DNA of 64,000 nt from Streptomyces spiramyceticus (lineage in GTDB: Bacteria > Actinomycetota > Actinomycetes > Streptomycetales > Streptomycetaceae). Made by a program: the position numbers and the translations under genes. Shown piece by piece: positions 52,868-62,329 of this stretch (positions are counted from its first letter, which is position 1; every line of letters starts with the position of its first letter). The stretch is from assembly GCF_028807635.1 (NCBI RefSeq), contig NZ_JARBAX010000002.1:186001-250000 (forward strand). Reading direction: 5' to 3'. Under the pieces are notes generated by a model. That model had not been told where the DNA came from. It saw nothing but the letters and a program-made list of their open reading frames with translations, and made no database searches.

Positions 52868-53379
52868 ACGTGTCCGCAGCCGAGCCGGATCACGGGCTCC
52901 ACCGGATCAAGAACACCATCCCGCACCGCACCCCGATCCTGCTCGTCGACCAGGTCGTCGAGGCCGTGCCGGGGGAGCGGATGAGCACCCGCAAGGCCGT
53001 GTCCGGCAACGAGCCCTGCTACGCGGCGCTCGCCCGGGACGCGCCACCCGCCGCCTACGCCTATCCGATCGCCTTCGTCATCGAGTCCTGGGCGCAGTCC
53101 GCGGTGCTCCTGTCCACCTGGGAGAACCCCAACCCGGACGTACTCGCCGGAAAGGTCGAACTGGCCGGCTCCATCAATGATGTGGCCTTCGACGGCCACG
53201 CCTACCCGGGCGACGTCCTGGAGCACACCGTGCGCATGGTGAAGCAGGCCGGGGACACCGCGATCCTCGCGGGCGAGACCCATGTCGGCGGCCGCAGGCT
53301 GCTGAGCGTCGGCTCCTTCGTCGTCGCGCTCAAGGACGTCACCGAACTGCTGCCCGCGCCCGCGGCGCTGAGCGTGTGA
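52864..53379 (+). CDS. FabA/FabZ-like hotdog protein without the catalytic His
   Basis: 171 residues from GTG 52864. IPHRTPILLVDQVVEAVPGERM is the FabZ opening motif and FVIESWAQSAVLL holds the conserved Glu, but the region that should read GHFPG is AYAYPIA, so the active-site His is missing. Probably an inactive or structural partner of the preceding FabZ-like protein. It overlaps that gene by 4 bp and ends 15 bp before the KR gene. Confidence 0.7.
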   Translation: MNVSAAEPDHGLHRIKNTIPHRTPILLVDQVVEAVPGERMSTRKAVSGNEPCYAALARDAPPAAYAYPIAFVIESWAQSAVLLSTWENPNPDVLAGKVELAGSINDVAFDGHAYPGDVLEHTVRMVKQAGDTAILAGETHVGGRRLLSVGSFVVALKDVTELLPAPAALSV

Positions 53380-53394
53380 AAGGACGACCCCACC

Positions 53395-54150
53395 ATGACG
53401 GATGCCGAAGCAAATGAAACGAAGGTCGCGCTGGTCACCGGAGGTTCGCGCGGCATAGGCCGCGCGATCGTCGACCGCCTCGCGCGGGACGGCTACGACA
53501 TAGCCTTCTGCTACCGCTCCGACGAGGAGTCCGCCGCCCTGGTGGCCAAGGAGGTCATGGCCACCGGCCGCCGGGTGCTGGCTCGCCGGGTCGATGTCGC
53601 CGACAGAGCTCAGGTCAAGGACTTCGTGACCGCGGTGGAGGACGAACTGGGGCCGGTCACGGCCGCGGTGACCTGCGCCGGGATCACCCGGGACAATCCG
53701 CTGGTGCTCATGGCGGACGACGACTGGGACGCGGTGATACGGACCAACCTGGACGGCACGTACCACGTCTGCCGCTCGGTGATCTTCCCGATGATCAAGC
53801 GGCGCGGTGGCTCGGTCGTGACTCTTTCGTCCATCGCCGGGGTCACCGGCAATTTCGCACAGACCAACTACTCCGCCTCCAAGGCCGGGATCATCGGCTT
53901 CACCCGCTCCCTCGCCAAGGAGGGCGGCCGGTTCGGTATCCGCGCCAACACCGTCGCGCCCGGCATGATCGAGACGGACATGACTTCCGTTCTTCCCGAG
54001 AAGCTGACCAAGGAGCTGCTCGGACGGATTCCGCTGGCGCGCTTCGGGAAGCCCGAGGACGTCGCGGCGCTGGTGTCCTTTCTGGTCTCCGACCAGGCGT
54101 CGTACGTCACCGGGCAGGTGTTCCAGGTGGACGGCGGGATCGCACTGTGA
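53395..54150 (+). CDS. fabG: 3-oxoacyl-ACP reductase, FabG-like (ketoreductase)
   Basis: 251 residues. Classical [20 protein letters not shown] (NADPH site), catalytic Ser-Tyr-Lys in [26 protein letters not shown] (YxxxK), [16 protein letters not shown] and the C-terminal [12 protein letters not shown]. Reduces the beta-keto group made by the KSs. Overlaps the following gene by 4 bp. Confidence 0.9.
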   Translation: MTDAEANETKVALVTGGSRGIGRAIVDRLARDGYDIAFCYRSDEESAALVAKEVMATGRRVLARRVDVADRAQVKDFVTAVEDELGPVTAAVTCAGITRDNPLVLMADDDWDAVIRTNLDGTYHVCRSVIFPMIKRRGGSVVTLSSIAGVTGNFAQTNYSASKAGIIGFTRSLAKEGGRFGIRANTVAPGMIETDMTSVLPEKLTKELLGRIPLARFGKPEDVAALVSFLVSDQASYVTGQVFQVDGGIAL

Positions 54151-54887
54151 GCGGCGGTCGGGCGAGGAAGCAGGTGACACCGCGTTTCTACTTCTCGCTG
54201 CGCAGCCCGTACTCCTGGCTCGCTTACCGTGAACTGCTCGAGAGTCACCAGGAGCTGGCGGAGCGGATCGAATGGATTCCGTTCTGCGAGCCGGACGAGC
54301 TGAGCCGGAAGATGCTCGCGGCGGCAGGCGGAGAGTTCCCGTACGTTCCCATGTCCGCGGCCAAGCACCGCTACATCCTCCAGGACGTGCGGCGGCTGGC
54401 GGCGCGACGAGGGCTGAGGTTCGGCTGGCCCGTGGACCGGGACCCGGTGTGGGAGGTGCCGCACCTGGCCTATCTCGCCGCCGTACGGCACGGCAAAGGG
54501 CCCGAGTTCATCGCCTTGGCGGCGCGCGCCCGCTGGGAGGAGGGCCGGGACATCTGTGATCCGGGGACCATCGGCTCCTTCGGACCGGAACTCGGCATCC
54601 CCGGCGAGGAGCTGGCAGGGGCGGCCGACGACCCCGAGCTGCGTGAGGAGGGTCTGCAGGCACTGCTCGCGGTCCACCGCGACGGCGTCTTCGGGGTGCC
54701 TTTCTTCACCGTCCACTACGACAAGTTCTGGGGCCTGGACAGGCTGCCGGATTTCGTCGCGGCGGTTGCTGCGCGCGAGACCGATGGCGCCGGGTCCCGG
54801 CACAAGGCAGCCCCGGGCCACCCCCCGGACCTGGGGCTCCCGCACGGCCTGTCGGCGGACGACGGCCATGCGGGCGGCTGCGGCTGA
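54147..54887 (+). CDS. DsbA-family/HCCA-isomerase-like protein
   Basis: 246 residues from GTG 54147. Thioredoxin-like fold of the DsbA family: [19 protein letters not shown] at the N-terminus, where the CxxC of oxidoreductases is SPYS, and the cis-Pro loop [21 protein letters not shown]. That is the pattern of 2-hydroxychromene-2-carboxylate isomerases, glutathione/thiol-dependent cis-trans isomerases. In an unsaturated polyketide cluster a double-bond isomerase is a sensible role, but unproven. The C-terminus is low complexity. Last gene of operon 1. Confidence 0.7.
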   Translation: MSGGRARKQVTPRFYFSLRSPYSWLAYRELLESHQELAERIEWIPFCEPDELSRKMLAAAGGEFPYVPMSAAKHRYILQDVRRLAARRGLRFGWPVDRDPVWEVPHLAYLAAVRHGKGPEFIALAARARWEEGRDICDPGTIGSFGPELGIPGEELAGAADDPELREEGLQALLAVHRDGVFGVPFFTVHYDKFWGLDRLPDFVAAVAARETDGAGSRHKAAPGHPPDLGLPHGLSADDGHAGGCG

Positions 54888-54900
54888 CGCGGCCCGACCG

Positions 54901-55019
54901 GCCGCCGCACGGGAACCCCCCTTGTCGTGCGGCGGCCCTACGCCATGGGGCGTGGAGGGGGGAAACCCTCAGCCCTCGATCGCCGGGCGGGCTGACATTC
55001 AGCCCGCCCGGCGATCGAG
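54901..55019. terminator. Two hairpins between the PKS operons
   Basis: First hairpin GCCGCCGCACG (54901-54911) with CGTGCGGCGGC (54926-54936). Second: perfect 21-bp arms (54975-54995 and 54999-55019) around a 3-nt loop, built from the GCCGGGCGGGCTGA type repeat that is common between Streptomyces genes. Together they should end operon 1 and mark the start of operon 2. Confidence 0.8.
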
Positions 55020-55046
55020 CACCCATCCAGCCAAGGACGGACCGTC

Positions 55047-55472
55047 ATGACCGCGATCAGCACTCGTGCCGTCGCCAATGCCACCGACCTCGAAGTCATC
55101 CGCCTGGGCGCGGACAGCGCCGCCGTCGCCTTCTCCGTCGCCGCGGCATCGGCGGACCCGGCCGTCGCCGGCCACTACCCCGGCTTTCCGGTCCTCCCCG
55201 GCCTCTTTCTCGTCGAGGCCGTCGACCACGCCGTCCGGCACTGGGCCCCGCCCGGTCAGGTCCCGGAGCTCGTGGGCATGGACCGCTGCCGATTCCACCA
55301 GCCCGTCCACCCGGGCGACCGGGTCTTTGCGGAGGCAGCGGTGTCCCGGGACGGCGACGGACTCGTGGTGCGCGGCTCCGTCGCCTCCAACCGCGGTCGC
55401 GCCGCCGATCTCCGGCTGCGCTACCGGCTCGTGGACGGGCCGCCCGCAGCGACACATATAGGGGCGGAATAG
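55047..55472 (+). CDS. FabZ-like dehydratase (second)
   Basis: 141 residues. GHYPGFPVLPGLFLVEAVDHAV contains the catalytic His and Glu; GMDRCRFHQPVHPGDRVFAEA follows. Clearly related to the FabZ-like protein at 52.4-52.9 kb, so likely a duplicate with a different chain preference. First gene of operon 2. Confidence 0.82.
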   Translation: MTAISTRAVANATDLEVIRLGADSAAVAFSVAAASADPAVAGHYPGFPVLPGLFLVEAVDHAVRHWAPPGQVPELVGMDRCRFHQPVHPGDRVFAEAAVSRDGDGLVVRGSVASNRGRAADLRLRYRLVDGPPAATHIGAE

Positions 55473-55527
55473 CCGTGCGAGCGAGGGTCGGGCCATCAGT
55501 CGGCGACGGACGAAGGGAGTGTGCCGC

Positions 55528-57198
55528 GTGATCAGCTTCGACGGGTATGTGAGCGGGTTCCGGCGCCGGGTCGCGGAACATCCGCACCGGGTCGCCGTAC
55601 GGTTCTGCCCTGCGGGCTCCACGGCCGACGAGGAGGCGCTGAGCTACGCCGAACTGGACCGCGCCGCACGCTCGGTCGCCCAGTGGCTGCGGGCGCGCAC
55701 TGCCCCCGGCCAGCGGGCCCTGCTGTCGTTCCACCCCGGCACCGGGTTCATCCGGGCCTTTCTCGGGTGCCTGTACGCGGGGGTGATCCCCGTGCCCGTA
55801 CCGGCGCAGGGCGGACACAGCAGGCAGGAGTCCCGCGCCCACGGCATCGAGGCCGACAGCGGGGCCGGCCTCACCCTCGACGACGCGCTGCTCGAAGAGG
55901 CCGCGGCCGCCGATCTGCTGGGCTGGACGCCGCCTGCCGTCGTGCCGAGGATGCCGGCCTTCCTCCAGTACACCTCCGGGTCGACCAGCGACCCCAAGGG
56001 TGTGATCGTGTCCCACGCCGCGCTGGTCCACAACATCGGGCTGATGGGCCGCAGCCATGGCTGGCAGGCCGGCCAGACCTGGTGCAGCTGGCTCCCCGCG
56101 TACCACGACATGGGCCTCATCGCGATGATGCTCACGCCCCTCTACCTCGGTGGTACGGCGGTGCTTATGCCGCCCACCGACTTCCTCAAACGGCCCCTGT
56201 CCTGGCTGCGGCTGATCGACCGGACCGGCGCCGCCATCAGCTGCGCCCCCAACTTCGCGTACGAGCTGTGCGCGCGGCAGGCCACCGACGAGCAGATCGC
56301 CGAACTCGACCTGTCGCGCTGGACCCACGCCTGCAACGGAGCCGAGCCCGTCGACGCGGCCACACTGGAGCGGTTCGCGGAGCGCTTCGCCCCGGCGGGA
56401 TTCCGGCCCGAGGCGCTGCTGCCGGGATACGGGCTCGCCGAGTCGACGCTGTTCGTGACCGGGACCCGGATGGAGACACCTCCGGTGGTCACCGCGGTGG
56501 ACGCCGCCGCGCTCGCCGCCGGCCGCATCGAACGGGCCGGGCCGGGGGAATCGGGACAGCCGCTGGTGAGCAGCGGCATCGTCCGTGAGCTGGAGGTGCG
56601 GATCGTTGACCCGGAGACCACCCGGGTGCTTCCGGACCGCGAGATCGGCGAGATCTGGATCCGCGGCGACAGCCTCGCCGAGGGCTACTGGGGGCGGCCG
56701 GAAGAGACTGCCCGCACTTTCGGTGCAACAGCCCAGGGTCACGGCGGGGGCTTTCTGCGCACCGGGGACCTCGGCGCACTGAGCGACGGCGAACTCTATG
56801 TCACCGGCCGCATCAAGGAAATGATCATTGTGCACGGGCGAAACCTCTACCCGCATGACATTGAACGCGAACTCACTGCCCTGGAAGAGGAGTTCGGCAC
56901 TCTGCCGTCCGCCGCTTTCGCCGTGCCGGACGGCCCGCACGAGGAGATCGTGGTCGTGCAGGAACTGCGCGCCCGCCGCCGGGAAGGAAGCGAACTGTCC
57001 CGCCTCGCCACCGGCGCCAGGACCCGGCTCGCCCAGCGGCTGGGGGTCAGGGTCGGCGCGGTGCAGTTCGTCCGGGTCGGCGAGGTCCGGCGTACCACCA
57101 GCGGAAAGATCCAGCGCACCCTCATGCGCGAGCTGTACCTCAAGGGCGCGCTGGCACAGGCCGGTTCGCCGCGTCCCGGGAAGGCGGACGCCCAGTGA
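55528..57198 (+). CDS. Fatty acyl-AMP ligase (FAAL type)
   Basis: 556 residues from GTG 55528 (GGGAG upstream); GTG 55519 is possible. Adenylation motif LQYTSGSTSDPKGVIVSHAAL, FAAL-typical CSWLPAYHDMGLIAMMLTPLYLGGTAVLMPPTDFLKRPLSWL, PGYGLAESTLFV, and the FAAL C-terminus HGRNLYPHDIERELTA with Lys near TTSGKIQRTLMR. FAALs activate a fatty acid as acyl-AMP and transfer it to an ACP, here probably ACP 3 (60.7 kb). Confidence 0.88.
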   Translation: MISFDGYVSGFRRRVAEHPHRVAVRFCPAGSTADEEALSYAELDRAARSVAQWLRARTAPGQRALLSFHPGTGFIRAFLGCLYAGVIPVPVPAQGGHSRQESRAHGIEADSGAGLTLDDALLEEAAAADLLGWTPPAVVPRMPAFLQYTSGSTSDPKGVIVSHAALVHNIGLMGRSHGWQAGQTWCSWLPAYHDMGLIAMMLTPLYLGGTAVLMPPTDFLKRPLSWLRLIDRTGAAISCAPNFAYELCARQATDEQIAELDLSRWTHACNGAEPVDAATLERFAERFAPAGFRPEALLPGYGLAESTLFVTGTRMETPPVVTAVDAAALAAGRIERAGPGESGQPLVSSGIVRELEVRIVDPETTRVLPDREIGEIWIRGDSLAEGYWGRPEETARTFGATAQGHGGGFLRTGDLGALSDGELYVTGRIKEMIIVHGRNLYPHDIERELTALEEEFGTLPSAAFAVPDGPHEEIVVVQELRARRREGSELSRLATGARTRLAQRLGVRVGAVQFVRVGEVRRTTSGKIQRTLMRELYLKGALAQAGSPRPGKADAQ

Positions 57199-58949
57199 CG
57201 ACCACACCGGCACGGTCCACCTACGGACTCACCGAGGAACTGGAGGGCCGGCTCGGCGATCCCCGTGATGCGGCCCGCAGCCTCTCCTTCGCACGCCTCG
57301 CCGAGCTGGACCGGGCCGAGGCATTCCCGGCCGCGGTGTGCCGCGAACTGGACGCCCTGGGGCTGCCGAAGTGGTTCGTGCCGGAGCGGCTCGGCGGTGC
57401 GCTGCGCTCCGGCGAGGAACTGTCGCAGATCATCCGTACGCTGGGCCGGCGGGACTTCACCGTCGCCCTGGCCCACACCAAGACCTATCTGGGCGCGGTC
57501 TGCACATGGGTGGCGGGCACCCCCGAGCAGGCACGGCACCTCGCCGGCCGTGTACTCGACGGTGCGGTCGTCTCGCTCGCGCTCACCGAACAGGCCCACG
57601 GCAGCGATCTGCTGGCCGGTGAGCTGACCGCCGTGCCCACCGCACGGGGCAGCTACCGGCTCGACGGCGAAAAGTGGCTGATCAACAACGCCACCCGGGC
57701 CGACCTGGTGACCGTACTCGCCCGCACCGACCCGAAGGGCGGCGCCCGCGCCTTCAGCCTCTTCCTCGTCGACAAGTCCCGGCTGCCGAAGACCGGTTGG
57801 CACCCGGTCCCCGCACTCCCCACCCATGGTGTGCGCGGCGCGGACATCAGCGGCATCTCCTTCACCGGGGCGGAGATACCCGCCGACGCCCTCATCGGCG
57901 CCGAGGGCGAGGGCCTGGAGATCATCCTCAAGGGCTTCCAGATCACACGCACCCTCTGCTCCGCGATGACCCTCGGCATGGCCGACCAGGCACTGCGCAT
58001 CGGGGTCGGCTTCGCCGAGGACCACCGGCTGTACGGGCGCCTGCTCGTCGAACTCCCGCAGGCCGGCCGCACCCTCACCGAGGCGTACGCAGATCTGCTC
58101 GCCGTCGAGGCCGTCAGCCTGGTCGCCACGCGTGGCATCCAGACCCTCACCGCTGAGCAGAGCGTGGTGTCGGCGATCGTGAAATACCTGGTGCCCACCA
58201 TCGGGGACGAGGCGATCGCCGCCGTACGGCAGGTGCTCGGGGCGCGGGCGATGCTGGTCGCGGACCACGCCGACGGGACCTTCCAGAAGATCGAACGCGA
58301 CCACCGCATCGTCGGCATCTTCGACGGCAGCACGGTCGTCAACCTCAACTACCTCATCAACCAGTTTCCGGTACTGGTGCGCGGCTGGCGCGACTCCCAC
58401 TGCGACAGCGCGGGCGTCGAGGCCGCTGCCCGGCTCGACGCACCGGCGCCGGAGCTCGACCCGGCGCTGCTCACCCTGTATGCCAGAACCGGCTGCAGCA
58501 TCGTGCAGTCGCTGCCCTCCGTCGTCCCGAAGGTGTGCGAACGGGCGCCGGGCACCGCCGTCGCCGCACAGGCCGAGCAACTCCTCGCACTCGCCGGGGA
58601 ACTGCACTGCGAACTCGCCGCGTGCCGCCCGTCCGCGCGCAAGGTCCCCGAGCGGGCCTTCGCGCTCGCCCGCGACTACACACTGCTGTACGCGGCTGCC
58701 GCCGCACTCCAACTCTGGCTGCACAATCCCGCTGGACGCTTCTGCGACAGCGGCTGGCTGGAGGCCGTACTGACCCGGCTGATACGGCGGTTGACCGGCG
58801 AACCGGACCTCGACGACGCGGACGGACCGGCACTCGACCGGCTGCTGCCGACGCTGCGCCGCCAGCACGCCGAAGGGCTGCTGTTCTCGCTGCTGCCCTG
58901 CGAACTGGCCGAAGCAGCCGACCGCACGAGAACACAGGAGCCGGCATGA
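57195..58949 (+). CDS. Acyl-CoA dehydrogenase-like protein 1 (acyl-ACP desaturating type)
   Basis: 584 residues from GTG 57195, overlapping the FAAL stop. ACAD fold with WFVPERLGG, LALTEQAHGSDL, KWLINNATRADLVTVLART and a long C-terminal extension. At the place of the catalytic Glu (YEGT in short-chain enzymes) it reads IFDGST, so Asp replaces Glu. With FAAL and ACP this arrangement is known from ramoplanin/enduracidin-type acyl side chains, where ACADs put double bonds into the starter acid. Confidence 0.8.
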   Translation: MTTTPARSTYGLTEELEGRLGDPRDAARSLSFARLAELDRAEAFPAAVCRELDALGLPKWFVPERLGGALRSGEELSQIIRTLGRRDFTVALAHTKTYLGAVCTWVAGTPEQARHLAGRVLDGAVVSLALTEQAHGSDLLAGELTAVPTARGSYRLDGEKWLINNATRADLVTVLARTDPKGGARAFSLFLVDKSRLPKTGWHPVPALPTHGVRGADISGISFTGAEIPADALIGAEGEGLEIILKGFQITRTLCSAMTLGMADQALRIGVGFAEDHRLYGRLLVELPQAGRTLTEAYADLLAVEAVSLVATRGIQTLTAEQSVVSAIVKYLVPTIGDEAIAAVRQVLGARAMLVADHADGTFQKIERDHRIVGIFDGSTVVNLNYLINQFPVLVRGWRDSHCDSAGVEAAARLDAPAPELDPALLTLYARTGCSIVQSLPSVVPKVCERAPGTAVAAQAEQLLALAGELHCELAACRPSARKVPERAFALARDYTLLYAAAAALQLWLHNPAGRFCDSGWLEAVLTRLIRRLTGEPDLDDADGPALDRLLPTLRRQHAEGLLFSLLPCELAEAADRTRTQEPA

Positions 58950-60691
58950 CGCACCCGACGGTCCACGCGCCCGCCCCCGGCTCCCCGCCCACCGCACAGC
59001 CGGGGCCCCAAGAACGCGCCGCGCAACTGGAACGCCTCCTCGGCCCCGCCGCCGACCCGGACAATCCGCTGGGCACGGCGGCCGTGCTCGCCGCCGACGA
59101 GCGCGGTGAGCTGCTGCCCGAAGGCGAGCAGATGCTCGCCGGGTACGGGCTGAACGCCGAGTTCGTTCCCCGGTCGCTCGGCGGCCGGTTCGAGCAGGCC
59201 GACGCCTTCGCGCACCTCATGCGCTCCGTGTTCCGGCGCGACTGCTCGCTCGGCATCGGTCACGGCGTCACCAGCTTCATCGCGGGCCTTCCGGTCTGGG
59301 CCTCGGGCTCCCCCGAGCAGCAGCGGCGGGCCGCCTCCATCCTGCTCTCCGGCGGCCGGATCGTCGCCGCATACACCGAACTCGCCCACGGCAGCGACTT
59401 CTCCCGCACCGGCCTCGCCGCCACCCCCGGCCCGGACGGCTCCGGCTCTCTGCGGCTCCACGGCGGAAAGCAGCTCATCAACAACATCTCGCGAGCCGAG
59501 GCCGCCGTCCTCTTCGCCCGCACCGACACCAGGACCGGCAGCCGCAGCCACTCCCACCTCCTGGTCGACCTCACCGGGCTGCCGCCGGACGCCGTGCGGC
59601 GGGACTTCCGCTACCCCACCTCGGGCGTACGCGGCTGTCTGCTCGGCGGCATCGAGTTCCGGGACTGCCCCGTTCCCGGCGACGCGGTGCTCGGCGAGCC
59701 CGGCGACGCCATGGAGACGGTGCTGCGCGCCTTCCAGGTCACCCGCAGTGTGCTGCCCGGCATGGTCGTCGGCGTCGGTGACACCCAGCTGCGCGCCGTG
59801 CTGGGCTTCGCCCTCGAACGGCAGCTGTACGGCGGGCCGGTCACCGAACTCCCCTACCCCCGCGCCACCTTGACCGGAGCTTTCGCGGACCTGCTGGTGT
59901 GCGACGCGCTGGCGACGGTCGGCGCGCGGTCGCTGCATCTGCTGCCGGGAGAGACGAGTGTGCAGTCCGCCGCCGTGAAATACCTGGTGCCCAAGCTGCT
60001 GCAGGACTCTTCCTACCGGCTGTCGGTGCTGCTCGGAGCCCGCAGCTACCTCAGGACCGGCCCGTACGCCGTCTTCCAGAAGGCCGCCCGCGACCTCCCG
60101 GTCGTGGCGCTGGCCCACGCGGGCAGCGCCGTCTGCCTGGCGACGATCGTGCCTCAGTTGCCCCGCCTCGCCGCCAACGGCTGGCTGCGGCAGGCCACCG
60201 ACACGGCTGGGCCGGCCGGTGAGCTCTTCCGGCCAGGTGGGCCGCTGCCGCCGCTGGACTTCTCGCGGCTGGAGCTCAACTCCCGTGGCCGGGACACGCT
60301 CAGTCAGGCGGTGACCGCCACGGCGTACGGCCATCCGCACGTCGCAGCGCTGGCCCGGCTGTTCGCCGAGGAGCTGCACCGGCTGGCGCCGCGCGTCGCC
60401 GCACTGCCGCCGCGCGACCGCACGGTCATCGCGTCCCGGCGCGGCTTCCTGCTCGCCGACCGGTACGCGCATGTGCTCGCCGCCGCGGCCTGCCTCGGCG
60501 TCTGGCAGCACGGCGACGGCTTCACCGGCGACCCCGCCTGGGTGATCTGCGCCCTGCACCGGCTCGCCGAGCGGCTCCGGCTGCGGCCGGGCCCGCTGCC
60601 CGAGGAGGCCGCCGACGCGCTGTTCGCCGAGCTGCTGCGCCGCCACGAAGAGAACCTGACCCTGGATCTCATCCGTACCCCGCTCGTCTGA
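58946..60691 (+). CDS. Acyl-CoA dehydrogenase-like protein 2 (divergent catalytic site)
   Basis: 581 residues. Same layout as protein 1: FVPRSLGGRFEQAD, AAYTELAHGSDFSRTGL and KQLINNISRAEAAVLFART. The segment that should hold the catalytic acid reads ALAHAGSAVCLA, leaving Ala at that place. Inactive partner or unusual chemistry are both possible. It overlaps protein 1 by 4 bp. Confidence 0.75.
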   Translation: MTHPTVHAPAPGSPPTAQPGPQERAAQLERLLGPAADPDNPLGTAAVLAADERGELLPEGEQMLAGYGLNAEFVPRSLGGRFEQADAFAHLMRSVFRRDCSLGIGHGVTSFIAGLPVWASGSPEQQRRAASILLSGGRIVAAYTELAHGSDFSRTGLAATPGPDGSGSLRLHGGKQLINNISRAEAAVLFARTDTRTGSRSHSHLLVDLTGLPPDAVRRDFRYPTSGVRGCLLGGIEFRDCPVPGDAVLGEPGDAMETVLRAFQVTRSVLPGMVVGVGDTQLRAVLGFALERQLYGGPVTELPYPRATLTGAFADLLVCDALATVGARSLHLLPGETSVQSAAVKYLVPKLLQDSSYRLSVLLGARSYLRTGPYAVFQKAARDLPVVALAHAGSAVCLATIVPQLPRLAANGWLRQATDTAGPAGELFRPGGPLPPLDFSRLELNSRGRDTLSQAVTATAYGHPHVAALARLFAEELHRLAPRVAALPPRDRTVIASRRGFLLADRYAHVLAAAACLGVWQHGDGFTGDPAWVICALHRLAERLRLRPGPLPEEAADALFAELLRRHEENLTLDLIRTPLV

Positions 60692-60719
60692 ACGGGCCTT
60701 CCGAAGCAAGGAGTTCACC

Positions 60720-60986
60720 ATGTCCACCGCCCGCGCGGTCGTCGACACCACCGTGATACGCGACTGGCTCGTCGAGCGCATTGCCTTCTATCTGGAAACC
60801 GGTCCGGAAGACATAGGCACGCAGACGGAGCTGGTCGACCTCGGCCTCGACTCGGTCTATGCGCTCACCCTCTGCGGCGATGTCGAGGACCGCTTCGGTC
60901 TCGCCCTGGAGCCGACCATGGCCTGGGACCACCCGACCGTCGACGCGCTCACCGCCCATCTCGCGCAGGAGCTGAGCCGGCAATGA
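60720..60986 (+). CDS. Acyl carrier protein (ACP 3)
   Basis: 88 residues. Carrier Ser45 in LGLDSVYALTLCGDVEDRFG, the DS motif. Distinct from ACPs 1 and 2 (more like a PCP/ACP of NRPS loading). Sits between the dehydrogenases and the C domain, so it is the likely substrate carrier of operon 2. Overlaps the C-domain gene by 4 bp. Confidence 0.88.
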   Translation: MSTARAVVDTTVIRDWLVERIAFYLETGPEDIGTQTELVDLGLDSVYALTLCGDVEDRFGLALEPTMAWDHPTVDALTAHLAQELSRQ

Positions 60987-62329
60987 CCGGCAGTGGCCTT
61001 CCGGTGTCCGCGGGCCAGGAGTCCATGTGGTTCCTCCACCGGCTCGCACCCGAAAGCGCCGCGTACAACGTGGTGCTGGGCGTACGGGTGCACAGCCCAC
61101 TCGACCCGGACAGACTGAGCTCCGCCACGGCGGCGCTCGCCCGCCGCCACGAACTGCTGCACTCCCTCCACCTGGAGGAGGACGGCGTCCCGCTGCGTCG
61201 CCTCGCGTCCTCACTCGCCGTGCCTTTCGAGGTGCGCGAAGTCCCCGGCGTCACCGATGAGGAACTGACCGCGCTCGCCCGCGAGGCCGGCGCTCGGCCC
61301 TTCCGGCTGCGCGAGGAGTGGCCGTTCCGAGTGGTGCTGCTCAGTCGCGGGCCCGCCGACGCCGCCCTCGTCGTGGCCGCGCACCACATCGCAAGCGACG
61401 CCACCAGCCAGTGGCTGATGCTGCGCGATCTGCTGGACGCGTACGCCGGCAGATACGGCGGTACGGAACTGCCCGCGGCCCCCGTCCTGTACAGCGAGCA
61501 CGTCGCCGAGGAGCGGCGGCTCGCGGCCACCCCCGCGCGGGGGCGCGCCGAACGCTACTGGGCCGGACTCGGTGAGGGGACCACCGCTGCGACGCTCGTG
61601 GCAGACCGGCCCAGAAGCGGGGCGGCGGCGCTGCGCGGAGCGACTTATGAACACCGCGTTGCCCCGGAGCTGGCCGCGCGGCTGCCGGGCGCTGCCGCCC
61701 GCGCGAAGGTGACCCCCTTCGGGCTGCTGCTCGGCGCTTTCCAGGCTGCGGTGCACCGCTCCACCGGACTGGACGACTTCATCATCGGCTGTCCGGCCTC
61801 CGTCCGGATCGGCAGAGGCAGAGCCGACATGGTCGGCTATCTCGTCCAATCGCTCGCCCTCAGGGCGCGGTTCGCCCCCGACACCACCATCGGCGACACC
61901 GTCGGGGCGGCCCACCGCGGACTGCTGCAGGGCATGAGCCATCTGCGGCATCCCGTGCCCGTACCGCCGTTCGCCATGGCCGTGACCCTGCTCGCCGTCG
62001 ACAGGCTGCCGGTTCCGGGTCTGGTCGGGACCGAGCAGGTCAGCCAGTACGCGGGACTGCGGCTCACCCTTCTCGATCTGCCGCACATGGAGGGCCAGTT
62101 CGACTTCAACGTAGAGCTGCGCTCAAGCCCGGACAGTCTCACGGTCGTGCTGCGTTACGCCGACGATCTGTTCGACCTCCAGACCGTACGGCGGTTCGCC
62201 GAGGTCCATGTGCGCATGATCGAGGCTGCGCTGGACGAGCCCGGCGCGGCCGTCTCCCGCATCCCCCTGGTCTCCACCGACGAGCTGGCGCAACTGCTGA
62301 GCTTCGGTGCCGGCCACGACGACTGGTAG
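60983..62329 (+). CDS. Free-standing NRPS condensation domain
   Basis: 448 residues. Complete C domain with the catalytic HHxxxD motif (His134, His135, Asp139 in AAHHIASDATS), N-terminal PVSAGQESMWFLHRL and later DDFIIGCPASVRIG and GYLVQSLALRARF. It joins the acyl chain on the ACP to an amine (amino acid or small amine) to make an amide, with no A domain nearby in the window. GACGACTGGTAG occurs twice at its stop codon (tandem 12-bp repeat, slippage). Confidence 0.85.
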   Translation: MTGSGLPVSAGQESMWFLHRLAPESAAYNVVLGVRVHSPLDPDRLSSATAALARRHELLHSLHLEEDGVPLRRLASSLAVPFEVREVPGVTDEELTALAREAGARPFRLREEWPFRVVLLSRGPADAALVVAAHHIASDATSQWLMLRDLLDAYAGRYGGTELPAAPVLYSEHVAEERRLAATPARGRAERYWAGLGEGTTAATLVADRPRSGAAALRGATYEHRVAPELAARLPGAAARAKVTPFGLLLGAFQAAVHRSTGLDDFIIGCPASVRIGRGRADMVGYLVQSLALRARFAPDTTIGDTVGAAHRGLLQGMSHLRHPVPVPPFAMAVTLLAVDRLPVPGLVGTEQVSQYAGLRLTLLDLPHMEGQFDFNVELRSSPDSLTVVLRYADDLFDLQTVRRFAEVHVRMIEAALDEPGAAVSRIPLVSTDELAQLLSFGAGHDDW

